A stretch of DNA of 64,000 bases from Crossaster papposus (taxonomy: Eukaryota > Echinodermata > Asteroidea > Velatida > Solasteridae), in contig JBAIAA010000433.1 in NCBI GenBank assembly GCA_037893245.1, positions 496,001-560,000 on the forward strand, written 5' to 3'. The notes below the pieces were generated by a model. It saw nothing but the letters and a program-made list of their open reading frames with translations. It had not been told where the DNA came from and made no database searches. Made by a program: the position numbers and the translations under genes. Positions 33,941 through 44,556 of this stretch are shown here, piece after piece. The stretch's first letter is position 1; every line of letters begins with the position of its first letter.

Positions 33941-34145
33941 CCCTTGGACCCAAATACCCAAAACAATAATTTACTACTTTCTCCGGACGAGGATGACCTG
34001 GCCTGTAAACCCCCTCTTGGACCAAAGCCTCTGTTGGACCAAAACCACCCCTGGACCAAAGTGCCAAACGCTGGTCCCGCTTGGACCAAAATAATGGTCC
34101 AAGGGTGGACCTAATGCAGAATTGTGTCTCCGTTGGACCAAAGTA
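33941..34145 (+). repeat. Cluster of ttggaccaaa motifs
   Basis: About eight variants of ttggaccaaa lie at irregular 15-65-base spacing, including an inverted pair atggtccaag. Open frames on both strands derive from this repeat and carry no domain. Confidence 0.65.
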
Positions 34146-34175
34146 CCACAAAAAGCAGCCAGGGTAGAGCTCCGT

Positions 34176-34212
34176 CCGCCGTCGCCGCCGCCGCCGCCGT
34201 CGCCGTCGCCAT
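34176..34212 (+). repeat. cgccgt/cgccgc trinucleotide run
   Basis: About twelve GCC/GTC triplets form an imperfect microsatellite. Confidence 0.8.
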
Positions 34213-35157
34213 CAAATTCATCGCGATTGTCATCATCCAGAGCAGGGTACAGTGGTGGAGAAAAAAATATAGTGATGACTAAAAATACCTATTCCTACGT
34301 CTGTGCCTAAAATGAAGTGCAGAATAGAAAAATCTAATTCACGTCCAAAAACGAAAATGAGCCACACATCAAGAAAACTGATAATCTCGAGTCGAATGTT
34401 AAATCGGTAACCTAAATCAACTATGTATTGAACGATGCTTGGAAATACAGAAAGAAAGATGCCTTTCGGTTCTGGTAGAAAGGGAGGAAGGTGTGTGCAA
34501 TACGGTTTGCTCCAGTTTGACATATAATGTTAACGTTAACGATGGTCGACTAGGTCAAACAAACAAAATGGCGGCAAAGTAAGACTGTCGTTACCCCGTT
34601 AGGCATGTGTTATGGCCCAGTTTAATTTCCCCAGTGTGGTGTCTTTGCGGGTTTTTTGCGTGAACAAATTTAACTAACGTTAGGCCGAAACGCCTACCTT
34701 CGCAAAATAATTAAAATTAAATAACTTACTGTGCCATGTTCCAGTATTCAATGGTTTTTCCAGCAATTTATGCGGAGCTACATGTAGCCACGTGAACCAC
34801 AAACGTCAGAGTACCAGTAGAGCAGGTGTCAATACATGCTCGCGCCAGCTAGCTGGACGCGGGCTGTCGTCCGCGCGGGCCGGGCGGCGCCGCACGCGCA
34901 CGAGGCCTGCAAAAGCGCTGCATAGAGGGCGAAAATGCATGGCCTCGGCGCGCGAAGAACGCTAATAATCGATGCAATCGATTATTGGGGAGAAGATATG
35001 ACGTCACCCAACATTAATAAACAACAAAAAACAAACAAAATTGAACGAGAGTGGTACCCTTACTTCATTGGTACATGGTTTGTGCCTCGGATAAGGTACC
35101 AGACTAAAATTTAAATATAAAACAAAAGAGGGCGCACCACTCTGCGCCAAGTCAGAG
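34213..35157. other. Non-coding; weak start-like context
   Basis: No supported gene. At 34568 aaatggcggcaaagtaagac combines an ATG, the ggcggc context common at marine invertebrate promoters, and a GTAAGA donor-like site. It could be a first exon, but no downstream exon is found. A GC-rich segment lies at 34850-34910. Confidence 0.35.
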
Positions 35158-35484
35158 CACTGACCTCTAGACATGAACAGATCATCATTGTTTCACACTT
35201 GAAGTCGGCGCGAACTGGAAGTGCAACATGGCGGACCCACGACATCACTCTGTGAGCCAATGAAATGTCCAGGTGTAAGGTTCAGTGGGTACGGTACGTA
35301 TGACGTAATGTTTATAAATAAAAAAATGTATAGAGTAAATCCACTGACCTGTACACCTGGACATTTCATTGGCTCACAGAAGTGACGTCTTTGGTCCGCC
35401 ATGTTGCACTTCCAGTTCGCGCCGACTTCAAGCGTTAGCGCAGCAGAATATGGACAATGGTCCGTCCAGGTGTAGAGGTCAGTG
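35158..35484. mobile_element. Nested foldback MITE
   Basis: Inner arms start at 35198 (cttgaagtcggcgcgaactg) and end at 35432, with ~95 bp of near-complementary sequence per side, including tggctcacag and its complement. An outer pair, cactgacctctagac (35158) and gtgtagaggtcagtg (ending 35484), suggests a larger or older inverted repeat around it. Confidence 0.85.
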
Positions 35485-35490
35485 AGTCAG

Positions 35491-38073
35491 AGCCGTAGAT
35501 AGAGAGAGTTGCGACAACTACGGATTAGAAGCCATTTTGTTTCCATGTAACGCCGCGCGCGCTTTCCGTGTTTTTGTACTACAGCGACGTACACACACTC
35601 ACTGCATGCGTTTTACGCACGACTCGGCTGATCAATCGTTGTCATTGAAAAAATGCTCATCAGAGTGACACAAACCTATACTAGAGCCAATTAACAAATA
35701 AAACGGTTTCAGGATACAAAAGTAATTTGGAAAGTTTAACGGTCGTAATTGTAAAAGTCATTTTCGAAAGGAAGAACTATTTACCCAAGGAGCTGCAGCA
35801 CTGATTTCGCATGGTTTTTTTTAAATGCCAAGAATGAAGTATACAATGTATTAGGTATTGAAATTCCAGGCCAAACATAAATCTATTTAGTCACAACAAA
35901 CAAAAGTAGTCAGAAGTACGACCCAGCTTGGATATTTTAATTTCTTAGACATTTAATTTTCAGAAATTGTCTTTAAACAAAGAGACAAAAAGACTTTGAA
36001 GTTTGAGTGTCATTCAGTCTGAATTTATTTCCAAGTAGGTTAACACGTAAAAGTAAACCAATGGAATACAGTTAAAATCCATTTGTTCTAGTAAAAAACT
36101 AACTTTAATTTTGAATCTTTGGTTACATTTCTTTTGCCAAAATTACTTGTTGTTGTTCAGAGTGTACATGTTCCTCAGGTGACACATTCATTTGTAATAC
36201 AGCTTGTTTGGAATGAGCATGCATGTTTTCTACAAATCAAAGCTCATACAGCCACTTAAGTCAAAGCAGTTCATTTTAATCTGGCTAGGCCAACAATATT
36301 TGTTTATCTTTCAACTTATTGGGGGCAAGTGTTCCTGACAAATCCTGATCCATGATAGCAGCAACTAATTGAACAGTAACAGCAGAGTACTTCAAGTACC
36401 AGCAGCGTAACTTGCGTTGAATTGGTTGAACCTGGAAATTATAAATGTTAAAGGGGGGGGGGGAGGGGTGGGGGGTTATAGTTACACCACTGCTTAGTAC
36501 AAGCGGACCTGCTGCATGAAGGCAATGTCAGCCCAAACTGCTTTGCATGAGTAACCAACAAGTTAATAAAACTAACACAACAAAAGTAAAGGTACATGTG
36601 AAACAATGGTTCTATTGCGTGTATCAATTAATTTTAATAATTTACTTTCCTTTTTTACAAATGTCATAGCACAAACTGCAATATATGATGAGGAAAAGGT
36701 TTTCTCATTCCTAAACAGTGTTCTCCAACTTTCCAAAGTCAAGTGCCCTTTGTGGAAAGGCCGTGGCTATTTTTACGTGACCGTAAACCGTACGTACTTT
36801 TTCTATTTTCTTTTGCTATTTTTACGCGAGTTCTGGTTGCGCATGCGCAGTCCTTAGTTAATTGTATACAGTCCCTAGTTTTTCGTATACTCTACTTTTA
36901 TATCTTTTCTATAAGACCCTATCTAAATGAGATTATTAACCAATAATTTTGGTTAATAGAAACAGGTATACAAGTCCTGTATACGAAAAAAATAGGGACT
37001 GTATACAATTAACTAGGGATTGTATCCATTTTGTGTGTATGTGAAATATGGCTGTCAACCGTGGTTGGTCTTCATAGTTGTAGAGACTTGCAGGAACTCT
37101 CAGGAACTTCAACTTTGTGTCAGCCTGTTGAGGCTTTCCTTGCCGTCAAGGAAAGTTCTCCTACACGTACGTGTAACCATTTGAACAGACACAACCACAA
37201 GGCATGCTTAATACAAAATAAACCAATGTAAAAGCAGTGTACATGCAATCCAGTTGGGCCTACATATGTATTTTAAACCAGAACATTTTTATTTTCAATA
37301 CAGTTTGGCATGTTCTCTTTGTCATGTGTGTCATTTTGTTTTCTTTGTGTTGCATTTTTTAATTTTCCATCATCACTTTACCCAAAAATGTCTCTAAAAA
37401 TAACATAAAATACTAGGCCTCTCCTCTGGCATAGAACCTACAAAATAGGCCTAGTTTGGCAAGTTCAGTACGTAGGTAAGAATGTAGTATGTTGGGCCAC
37501 TTCTGTGATCATGTTGATTGTGTACAAAGTCTATTTTCATTTTCAACTTTCAAGTAGCCTATTTTTACAATTTGAGTTTTAATTTTGTTTAGACATTTTT
37601 GAAATTACGTGGAAAAACAACATGCGATAAACATTCTTTCCGTCCAAAAATTTAAAAAAAAAAAAAAGATTTTGTACCCTATAAATAAAGTATTAAAACA
37701 TGCATATAAAAATTGCCGATATTAAATGTACATGGTGTATCGCCAACGGCAACGTTGTTTTGTACCGTGTGGCACCATTCGCACGTTATTCGTTAACAAG
37801 TCACGTAAAATCTTTGCCAAATTGCTCAGGCTTTAACAACTCATCGTGCTCACACGGTCTAGAACTTGCCTTCAACTTGCCTTTCCATGTTCTCTTCCGA
37901 GTAGAATGGCTGAGAACCTTGTATTGGTGTTACAGCCATTTTTACACCCAAACAAAATACGTACACGCCGTAAACGCTAAACACCGCGGCACTTCGGAAA
38001 CAAAATGGCTCCATACACCACGTGACCTAGCCGTTTCAAGTCTCTCATGTCGCAACTCTCTCTATCTACGGCT
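35491..38073. mobile_element. 2.6-kb element with 26-bp perfect inverted ends
   Basis: agccgtagatagagagagtt at 35491 continues as gcgaca, and its exact complement ends at 38073, 26/26 bases. Weaker similarity continues inward (gccattttgtttcc on both sides). The interior has no recognisable gene: 35.5-36.8 kb and 37.0-38.0 kb hold only short open frames. A nested foldback lies at 36856-37014 and a G run near 36454-36478. Probably a non-autonomous DNA element. Confidence 0.7.
36856..37014. mobile_element. Foldback MITE, 159 bp
   Basis: agttaattgtatacagtccc at 36856 continues as tagtttttcgtata and is complementary to the stretch ending tatacaattaact at 37014, with ~33-bp arms. The central part contains aaccaataattttggtt, a second small palindrome. 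Confidence 0.85.
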
Positions 38074-38579
38074 ATGCGCCAAGTGGCCTTACCCCCTTTC
38101 CATACACTTTTCAAGGCATGTAAACGCATGCTAGCAGTGTATAAATACGCACCTCATCACAAAGTGGCCTCTATGGGGTTCAAGATATGAATAGCTTCTC
38201 GATGATTTTCAAAAAAAAATAAGTCTGTCTGCGGGCATTCTTTTATGGGGTACACGTTTTTTACCCCACAAGATTACGATACCCCACAAGGGTGGTATCA
38301 GGATGACACAGTACCCCACAAGTGTGCTTACATAAGAGCATCAATACATGTACAGTACATACTGTACATTTGTACATCGTACTTTGTAACTGTGTACTAA
38401 CGTGACACATGCGCGCACGTACACAGACGTTTACCCTGTTCCGGATCGCAAAAAATATTCAGGCTGTTTTCAGCAAGTCTAATCCTCGAAATTCAAATGA
38501 AATGAGTTTAGTAGTTTACCTTGAGTGATGGAGTAACTACAGTTTTTGTTTCGATATTTATGCTCTTCTTATTTTAAAA
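38074..38579. other. No gene; short accccac repeats
   Basis: The word taccccacaag appears three times between 38253 and 38323, and gtacat-type palindromes follow. Otherwise featureless. Confidence 0.45.
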
Positions 38580-40127
38580 ACAAGTCAAAGGTAAAATGCT
38601 CTGAGAGCATAATAAAAGGGCCAACGGGTTTCCAGTTAAAGTAAAATGCTGTGCGAGCATTCCAGCTAAAGTAAAATGCTGTCTCAGCACTGCACTCGCG
38701 TCAAAAAAAAAAGTGGACAAGAGAATACCAACGGGTTTTACCTCTTACCCCCCTAACAAGCGCAGACCGAGCGAAAGGTCAGCAGGTGTGGGCCACTAGT
38801 TCGGTGTGGGCGGGTCGAAACCGTTGCCCTCCCACCTCGCCCCCTCCTCCCATAGTAGCATGGACTCACAATCGGGTAGTCTAAAGCACCGACTCAATGA
38901 GCCAATGAGAGAGAGACACACGCATTGGAGGGGAAAGCACTGCACTCACTGCAGGAGAGAGAAGGCCGCAACGCAAGAGAGTGGGAAGGCGATCACCGGC
39001 TATGTAACGCGGTCGGTGGTCACGTAGCTGAATAACAGGCACGAAATGGACGGTGCGTAAACAATAACTCGTGCTCGCGCGATAGGGCGGATGAGCACGA
39101 GCTTATAAATAAGCTTATAATGGGCTTATTAACGGATAATCTCGACGCGCGCTGTGGGCCCACGGTGAAGTTCACTTCTTACCCGCTCTGTGCGCGCTGT
39201 GTATCAAGTAGTAAGTATGCTGCTGTTGGCGCTCACATGTTTCCGTGCAAAAGTTGTTGAGTATTGAAGCAAGGTGACATCGTTTTTTTTGGAATCCGGC
39301 ACACGTGTCGGATGAATTAGAGAAAGCGTGCGTTCGCTGTGTATTTGCGAGCGTTTGTGAGACAAATGCGCGCAAGGCACAGCTACGTACGGTGGTCTAA
39401 AGGAGGAGAAAGAAGGCGGTGCTAAGTAGAATTGTCATTGTCAACTGACGTGATGACCTGTTGCAGTGTATGAAGTGCAACCCTATGCAGGCACAGGCGC
39501 TCATGCATTAGGTGTAGCTGACAGATGCTGAAAGTACACCGGCGCAGATGTGCATGCAAAGCGGAGCGAAGGCTGTCAAGTGTCTTGGGCTAGCTGGAGG
39601 GTGTAGGTTAGAATTATGGGCGTAGCTAGTATGCGCCAGAGTAGAAGAGCGTGCATAGCGGCACCTAGGACCTCTCAGACAGTGTCGTCAGTGCAGGAGA
39701 GCGCGCAGCGTATATCGAACATTGGTGATAGTACTTTTTATAGCAACGCAAAACTAAAATTGAACTCCATCCAAGCCGTAATGGCTATCTTACGATGACC
39801 CACCAGCATTAGTGTATGCAAATAAATGCAGTGATTACGGTACGGTGCTAACCAGTTAACATCTACTGCTCGGTGGGAGGGCAACGGTTTCGACCCGCCC
39901 ACACCGAACTAGTGGCCCACACCTGCTGACCTTTTGCTCGATCTGCGCTTGTTGGGGGGGTAAGAGGTAAAACCCGTTGGCATTCTCTTGTCCACTTCCT
40001 TTTTGACGCGAGTGCAGTGCTGAGACAGCATTTTACTTTAGCTGGAATGCTCGCACAGCATTTTACTTTAACTGGAAACCCGTTGGGCCTTTTATTATGC
40101 TCTCAGAGCATTTTACCTTTGACTTGT
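38580..40127. mobile_element. 1.55-kb element with 256-bp inverted terminal repeats
   Basis: The left arm 38580-38836 (acaagtcaaaggtaaaatgc at the tip, ccgttgccctcccacc inside) and the right arm 39872-40127 are inverted copies with only a few differences. Each arm carries three imperfect palindromes, tgctctgagagca, tgctgtgcgagca and tgctgtctcagca, each beside taaaa. The 1,035-base interior has no recognised domain. Long arms with repeated internal motifs recall MULE-like or Foldback elements. No clean target duplication is seen. Confidence 0.85.
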
Positions 40128-40226
40128 CCACTTCCTTTTATTTAGTAGCTTGTGTTTGAACAGTAAGAAGTTTGCATGCGCGCTTTTGGCTCGGGATCAT
40201 CGGGTGCATGCAGTCCCTCACCCAAT

Positions 40227-40314
40227 CGCTCGACTAACTCCACATCTGGCGTCCGGGGGGTTTTGTTTATAGTCGAGCGAGCGCCTTTCCCCGGCCGATT
40301 GCCCAGATGTGGAG
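40227..40314. repeat. Two-part hairpin
   Basis: ctccacatctggc (40238-40250) pairs with gcccagatgtggag (40301-40314), and tcgctcgacta (40227-40237) is complementary to tagtcgagcga (40270-40280). The arms are interleaved, so two alternative folds, or a pseudoknot-like arrangement, are possible. Confidence 0.6.
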
Positions 40315-40483
40315 TTTTTTGTGTACTCGTGTTGCGCGGTGCGCGGCACAAAGGAGCAATAATGTTCAGGTGTCGTCCAGCGTGAAGCGTTCGCCATGCG
40401 AGATTTTGCGGAGCACTCGAACTTTGACGCAACCCTAACAGCGGTGCCGCAGAAAGGGTGGAGCGTTGGAGGCCTCGTGGATG

Positions 40484-40735
40484 AGAGACTAGCTAGGGAT
40501 GGAGCGGAGAAGAGCTCACGCACTCCATGACTACGTGACTAGCTAGGGATGGAGCGGAGTAGAGCTCACGCACTCCATGACTACGTGACTAGCTAGGGAT
40601 GGAGCGGAGAAGAGCTCACGCACTCCATGACTACGTGACTAGCTAGGGATGGAGCGGAGTAGAGCTCACGCACTCCATGACTACGTGACTAGCTAGGGAT
40701 GGAGCGGAGAAGAGCTCACGCACTCCATGACTAAG
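40484..40735 (+). repeat. 50-bp tandem repeat, five copies, alternating type
   Basis: The unit contains gactagctagggatggagcg then gag(a/t)agagctcacgcactcc. Copies are spaced exactly 50 bases (tagctaggg near 40490, 40540, 40590, 40640, 40690). They alternate gagaag, gagtag, gagaag, gagtag, gagaag, so the last round of amplification involved 100-bp dimers. Confidence 0.93.
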
Positions 40736-40853
40736 AGACGGGAGAAGGGGGTGGAGCGGAGGCCTCGGAGCTGTCCACATGTGAGGGATGTAATTATACT
40801 AGGCGGATGAGGGCGGTGCAAAGCGAGTGCTCGACGCAAATACGCAGGCAAGA

Positions 40854-42342
40854 CTACTTCCGCTCCAACGGCGGCAGCAGCGCTTTGACGCCCGTGTGCG
40901 CCCACCACTGCGCATCCTCTTTGAAGAGGCGGGCGATACGCCGCTTGTGTGTGCGCAGTCGGCGCATTTTCTCGTATGCCGCGTAGGGGCGCGCGCAAAT
41001 GTACTCGGAGGGTAGACTTGACCCAAGTCGGACTTACCATGGAGTTAAGACTACCAATTTGCTTTCGTCAATCCGGCCGAATAGTTATGTGCTTTGTTGG
41101 CCTTAGAAAAAAGGCGCCGTCATCTGGTTGTCGTTCCGCTATCGGCATCAACGCGATGTCATCATGTCAGTGCAGTAAATCCGACTTGACGGATCGGCCA
41201 ATCAAACCCCCCGCGGTGATATGTAGTTATTCATAAATTATTTGCATACGCATCACATGGTTATGCGCGATGTATGCCAAATAAGTCCGCCAATCGGTAC
41301 GGACTCGCTAGACCGCTAACGGACTATGGAGGAATGGTAGGCAGTACTGTCACTAGATGCCTTTTTCAAATTAAATAACTGCGTCCATACTTCGTTTATT
41401 TAGTTAGAGTATGGTATAGTGCAAACTTAACGGCCGGACAATGTACACGATAGCAAGACTATTAAACCGTTTGTACATTTACACATAATGTACACTATGC
41501 ACATGTGTATGTACATTGTACATCACAATGTCCACGTATGTCCGTCACACAACTGGGTCAAAGTTCATATTATTACAGATATATGCTAATTTATACAATT
41601 CTGCAATTTGATTGGCCGCTACCGTTTTCGGTTGTGTACAAACGTGTGGCAGATCCGTCAAGTCGGGATTTCTGAACCACTCATGAGCATGGGTGGCGCA
41701 TGAGGGCGCTCTACTGATAAGCGTGGACGTGACGCGAGGCGCACAGTGTGGATGACCATGAGCAATGTTACCACATAATCCCGACTTGGATCAAGTCTAC
41801 TCGGAGGGCAGCTGGCTGCACTTGCCGGCACACTTCTGTTTGTGCGGCAGTGAGGTGCCCTTGTACTGCGGCGGGCTGTTGTTGCAGAGTGTCAGCTCAC
41901 TCTCTCGCTTGGTGATGGTGAGCGGCGCCGGCGCATGGAACTTGGGGCGTCGCTTTCGACGCGGAATGCGCGCCATGCGGTCGCGACGCGCGTCCAGCCA
42001 TATGTGCATGAACTGCGTGTAGAGCAGCTGCACGTGCTGGGCCGGACGCGTGTCGTCGCGTGGCTGCGCGGAGTGACTGCGCCGACGCCGATTGATCTTA
42101 TGCGCCCTATCGCGCGAGCACGAGTGCGCCCGCGCGCGATGCGCCGCCTGCGGCCCGGTGTTGTCGCCGCAGGGCGACTTGGGCATGTGCGCTTGTATCT
42201 CGTGCGCGTCGCTAGTGTACTGCGACTGGCTGCTGTCGACGAGTGGCAGCTCACTCTCCCGCGCCCCGTAGGGTTTGCGACGCAGTCGGCGACGCGGCGA
42301 CGCCTTCGGCGGCCGTCGCTTGTCGGCCGCACTGCGCGCCAT
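40854..42342 (-). pseudogene. GC-rich gene for a basic protein, interrupted by a transposon
   Basis: The ATG at 42342 starts 181 codons (MARSAADKRRPPKASPRRRL onward) down to 41800. The frame resumes without shift at 41003 for 49 more codons, ending LLPPLERK at 40854. Between them lies a 787-bp insertion with a 9-base target duplication, so the gene was a 230-residue frame before insertion. The protein is rich in Arg, His, Pro and Ser. The middle has YTQFMHIWLDARRDRMAR and the end has an Arg-rich helix. I recognise no family. The strong GC bias (about two thirds) contrasts with the AT-rich surroundings. It could be a viral or mobile-element gene or a lineage-specific host gene. Confidence 0.55.
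41013..41799. mobile_element. 787-bp TIR element with 9-bp target duplication
   Basis: Ends tagacttgacccaagtcgg (41013) and the complement of ccgacttggatcaagtcta (ending 41799) match with one change. ctcggaggg lies directly on both sides (41004-41012 and 41800-41808). A second inverted pair, aatccgacttgacggatc and gatccgtcaagtcgggatt, lies inside near 41177 and 41650. A 9-bp duplication fits Mutator-like elements. It is non-coding. Confidence 0.88.
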
Positions 42343-43003
42343 TATTTTTTTTAGTTTTGTGTTTTGTTTTTGTTTTGAAGGTTTTTTTACGTTTTTTTCT
42401 TTTACCTCTTACAAGCAATCGTCTATCGCTTGTTGTGCCCGGAAATCGATGCGTAGATTCCGAGCGAAGGAAACCTGCAAAAAAAAACAATGTAAGTTTG
42501 CCGATGTGCGAACATCAAACAGCAAACGGTTGTTGAGTATAGATGCAAGTTGACACCTCGGTACACGTTGTTCCCACACAGAACAGAACCACCCGTTACA
42601 GTTAGTCGAGCCCATCTACTAACCTACCCGACTCTAAATAAACCAATCAGCCTACTTTGCCGTCAGACCTACAGTGTTGCGTCTTGCCACAGACCTACGG
42701 GCTACTAGTATGTATATACTATATAGTACTGTACACCATTACATTGTTCTCCGTATACCCATTAGCTCCTACCCTGTGAGGAGATAGCACTAGTCAATAG
42801 CAGCTGCTACTTCGTTGTTTCTGTCTTAATTGTCTAAATTGGTCACTTTTGAAGCCAAAATACGTTTTAGCTTCGCAAATGCTAAAACGCCCGAAACTCA
42901 CAAAAACGCAAGAAATATCACACATTCTTGCACCGAGTTTCACTTAGGAATGCATTCATTCACAGATGCTTTTAGTGCCGTTTTCGTCGAACTGAGGAAA
43001 TTC
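42343..43003. other. Upstream flank of the basic-protein gene
   Basis: No gene on the plus strand. On the minus strand, 42615-42409 encodes a stretch with RCQLASILNN, similar to RCHLASILNN at ~39280-39250. A T-rich tract followed by gcag (42490-42477 on the minus strand) looks like a splice acceptor, so this could be a 5' exon of the basic-protein gene. Confidence 0.4.
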
Positions 43004-43696
43004 ACATGTCAGATGGTCAGATTCGTATGACAACCCCCTCTGAGAAGTCGAAAATCAAAATTCTGTCCCAATAGAACTCATGCCCTTGATCTCCTGATCA
43101 TTTTCGTTATTGGGTTCTTTTCGATTCCGTGGAGCGATCGCGAGTTATTCCAGTCGGACTGAAGAAGAAAGAAAGAAGAATAAAATTAACGCAAAATCGG
43201 TTCAATGGCAAAGTAAGGGTGCCGCGGCGCTGCCACTCCCAGCCGGGCGAACCCGTTGGGTGTGACGCTCCCGCGTCACCCTAACATGTCAGATGGTCAG
43301 ATTCGTATGACAACCCCCTCTGTCGTCGAACTGAGGAAATTCATTTACATGTCAGATGGTCAGATTCGTATGACAACCCCCTCTGTCGTCGAACTGAGGA
43401 AATTCATTCACATTGTTGTCATTGTCAGATGGTCAGATTCGTATGACAACCCCCTCTGAGAAGTCGAAAATCAAAATTCTGTCCCAATAGAACTCATGCC
43501 CTTGATCTCCTGATCATTTTCGTTATTGGGTTCTTTTCGATTCCGTGGAGCGATCGCGAGTTATTCCAGTCGGACTGAAGAAGAAAGAAGAATAAAATTA
43601 ACGCAAAATCGGTGCACTGGCAAAGTAAGGGTGCCGCGGCGCTGCCACTCCCAGCCGGGCGAACCCGTTGGGTGTGACGCTCCCGCGTCACCCTAG
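43004..43696 (+). repeat. Two 270-bp direct repeats joined by 63-bp units
   Basis: The block cagatggtcagattcgtatg onward, through ttgatctcctgatcattttc to gacgctcccgcgtcacccta, occurs at ~43010-43285 and ~43424-43696. Between them are two short units of the repeat start with gtcgtcgaactgaggaaatt. Each long copy ends in a hairpin, gggtgtgacgc-tccc-gcgtcaccct. The second copy ends ~190 bases before the virus-like genes. Confidence 0.9.
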
Positions 43697-43882
43697 ATAC
43701 GACGTCAAAAGTACCGACATCATTTTTCCTAGTTGCGGACTTGCGGATCGGTTTAATAAATTCCGGATCGGGTAAAAAACTGCTTCGTACATAAACAATA
43801 ATCACGCTAAAACCAACCCGAATCAAGCCTATATAATACATTTCAAATACTTCCACTTCCAATAAAGTTTAAAAAGAGGACT

Positions 43883-44542
43883 TTATTCAACGAAATTTTT
43901 CAACGAAAACGTGAGGCTGTTTATTTTGCCAGCTACCAACTCTTTTGAACACTTGTTATAGTTTATATAAATTGGATCTTGAGGATTGTTTGAACGAGCG
44001 GCATCACCGTGTACGGGTATACTCTCCAACAGGTTAGTTTGTTTTCCGCTAAAATAATTTGAATGCGTAGAAAGTTCTTCGCAATGTAAAAAAACCGCGT
44101 TGTATAGATTTAGGCTAAATTTTCCATAATAATTACTACCACCATTGAGCCAACCCCTGGGTAAACCTACAAGTTTAGATAGATTACTCGATAGTTTTAT
44201 GCGATTTTGGTCGGGAATATATATATAAAACAGTTCATCAGATAAGGACTCTATAGATATATCATGAAAATCTTTTATATGATATTCAAAAGAATGAAGA
44301 TTCCACCTATCCGGAAAAATATCAATTTGTTCACGATCGACAATTTGAAGAGGCGTCAGATCATCGATATTGCCCGTAAAACTCTCCCAAATTATCGACG
44401 CTTTTTTTTCGAGGTTATAAAAACCCAAGCCTAACACAAAGTTGTTTAACTTCATGCGACGGTCACCCCCGACGTTATCTATAGGTCGCGATAGTTCAAA
44501 GGTCTGCTCGTTATCCGTCATGACGAACATATGAGACTGCAT
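43883..44542 (-). CDS. Penton-like minor capsid protein candidate, intact
   Basis: The ATG at 44542 opens 219 intact codons. The protein is beta-rich. The N-terminal half holds RPIDNVGGDRRMKLNNFVLG. The C-terminal half has IKLSSNLSKLVGLPRGW, then LYNAVFLHCEELSTHSN and DPIYINYNK...INSLTFSL. This resembles the vertex/penton proteins of Polinton-like viruses: a 'state-of-surface, lowest-index loop, Y-cys/his strand, final beta strand' order. The length fits a single jelly-roll. It is the only full-length gene of the structural set that is unbroken. It ends 15 bases before... the diverged second copy upstream begins at 44557. The assignment is by pattern and moderate. Confidence 0.55.
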   Translation of the reverse strand: MQSHMFVMTDNEQTFELSRPIDNVGGDRRMKLNNFVLGLGFYNLEKKASIIWESFTGNIDDLTPLQIVDREQIDIFPDRWNLHSFEYHIKDFHDISIESLSDELFYIYIPDQNRIKLSSNLSKLVGLPRGWLNGGSNYYGKFSLNLYNAVFLHCEELSTHSNYFSGKQTNLLESIPVHGDAARSNNPQDPIYINYNKCSKELVAGKINSLTFSLKNFVE

Positions 44543-44556
44543 TTTACAAAGGTAAA

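Noticed and set aside
34560..34590. First exon of a gene (atggcggcaaa|gtaaga)
   Set aside because: Good context but no downstream exon or protein similarity can be supported.
41892..42354. Two other long frames over the basic-protein gene
   Set aside because: GC-rich DNA gives open frames by chance. The minus-strand frame starting at 42342 is preferred because it alone continues across the target duplication.
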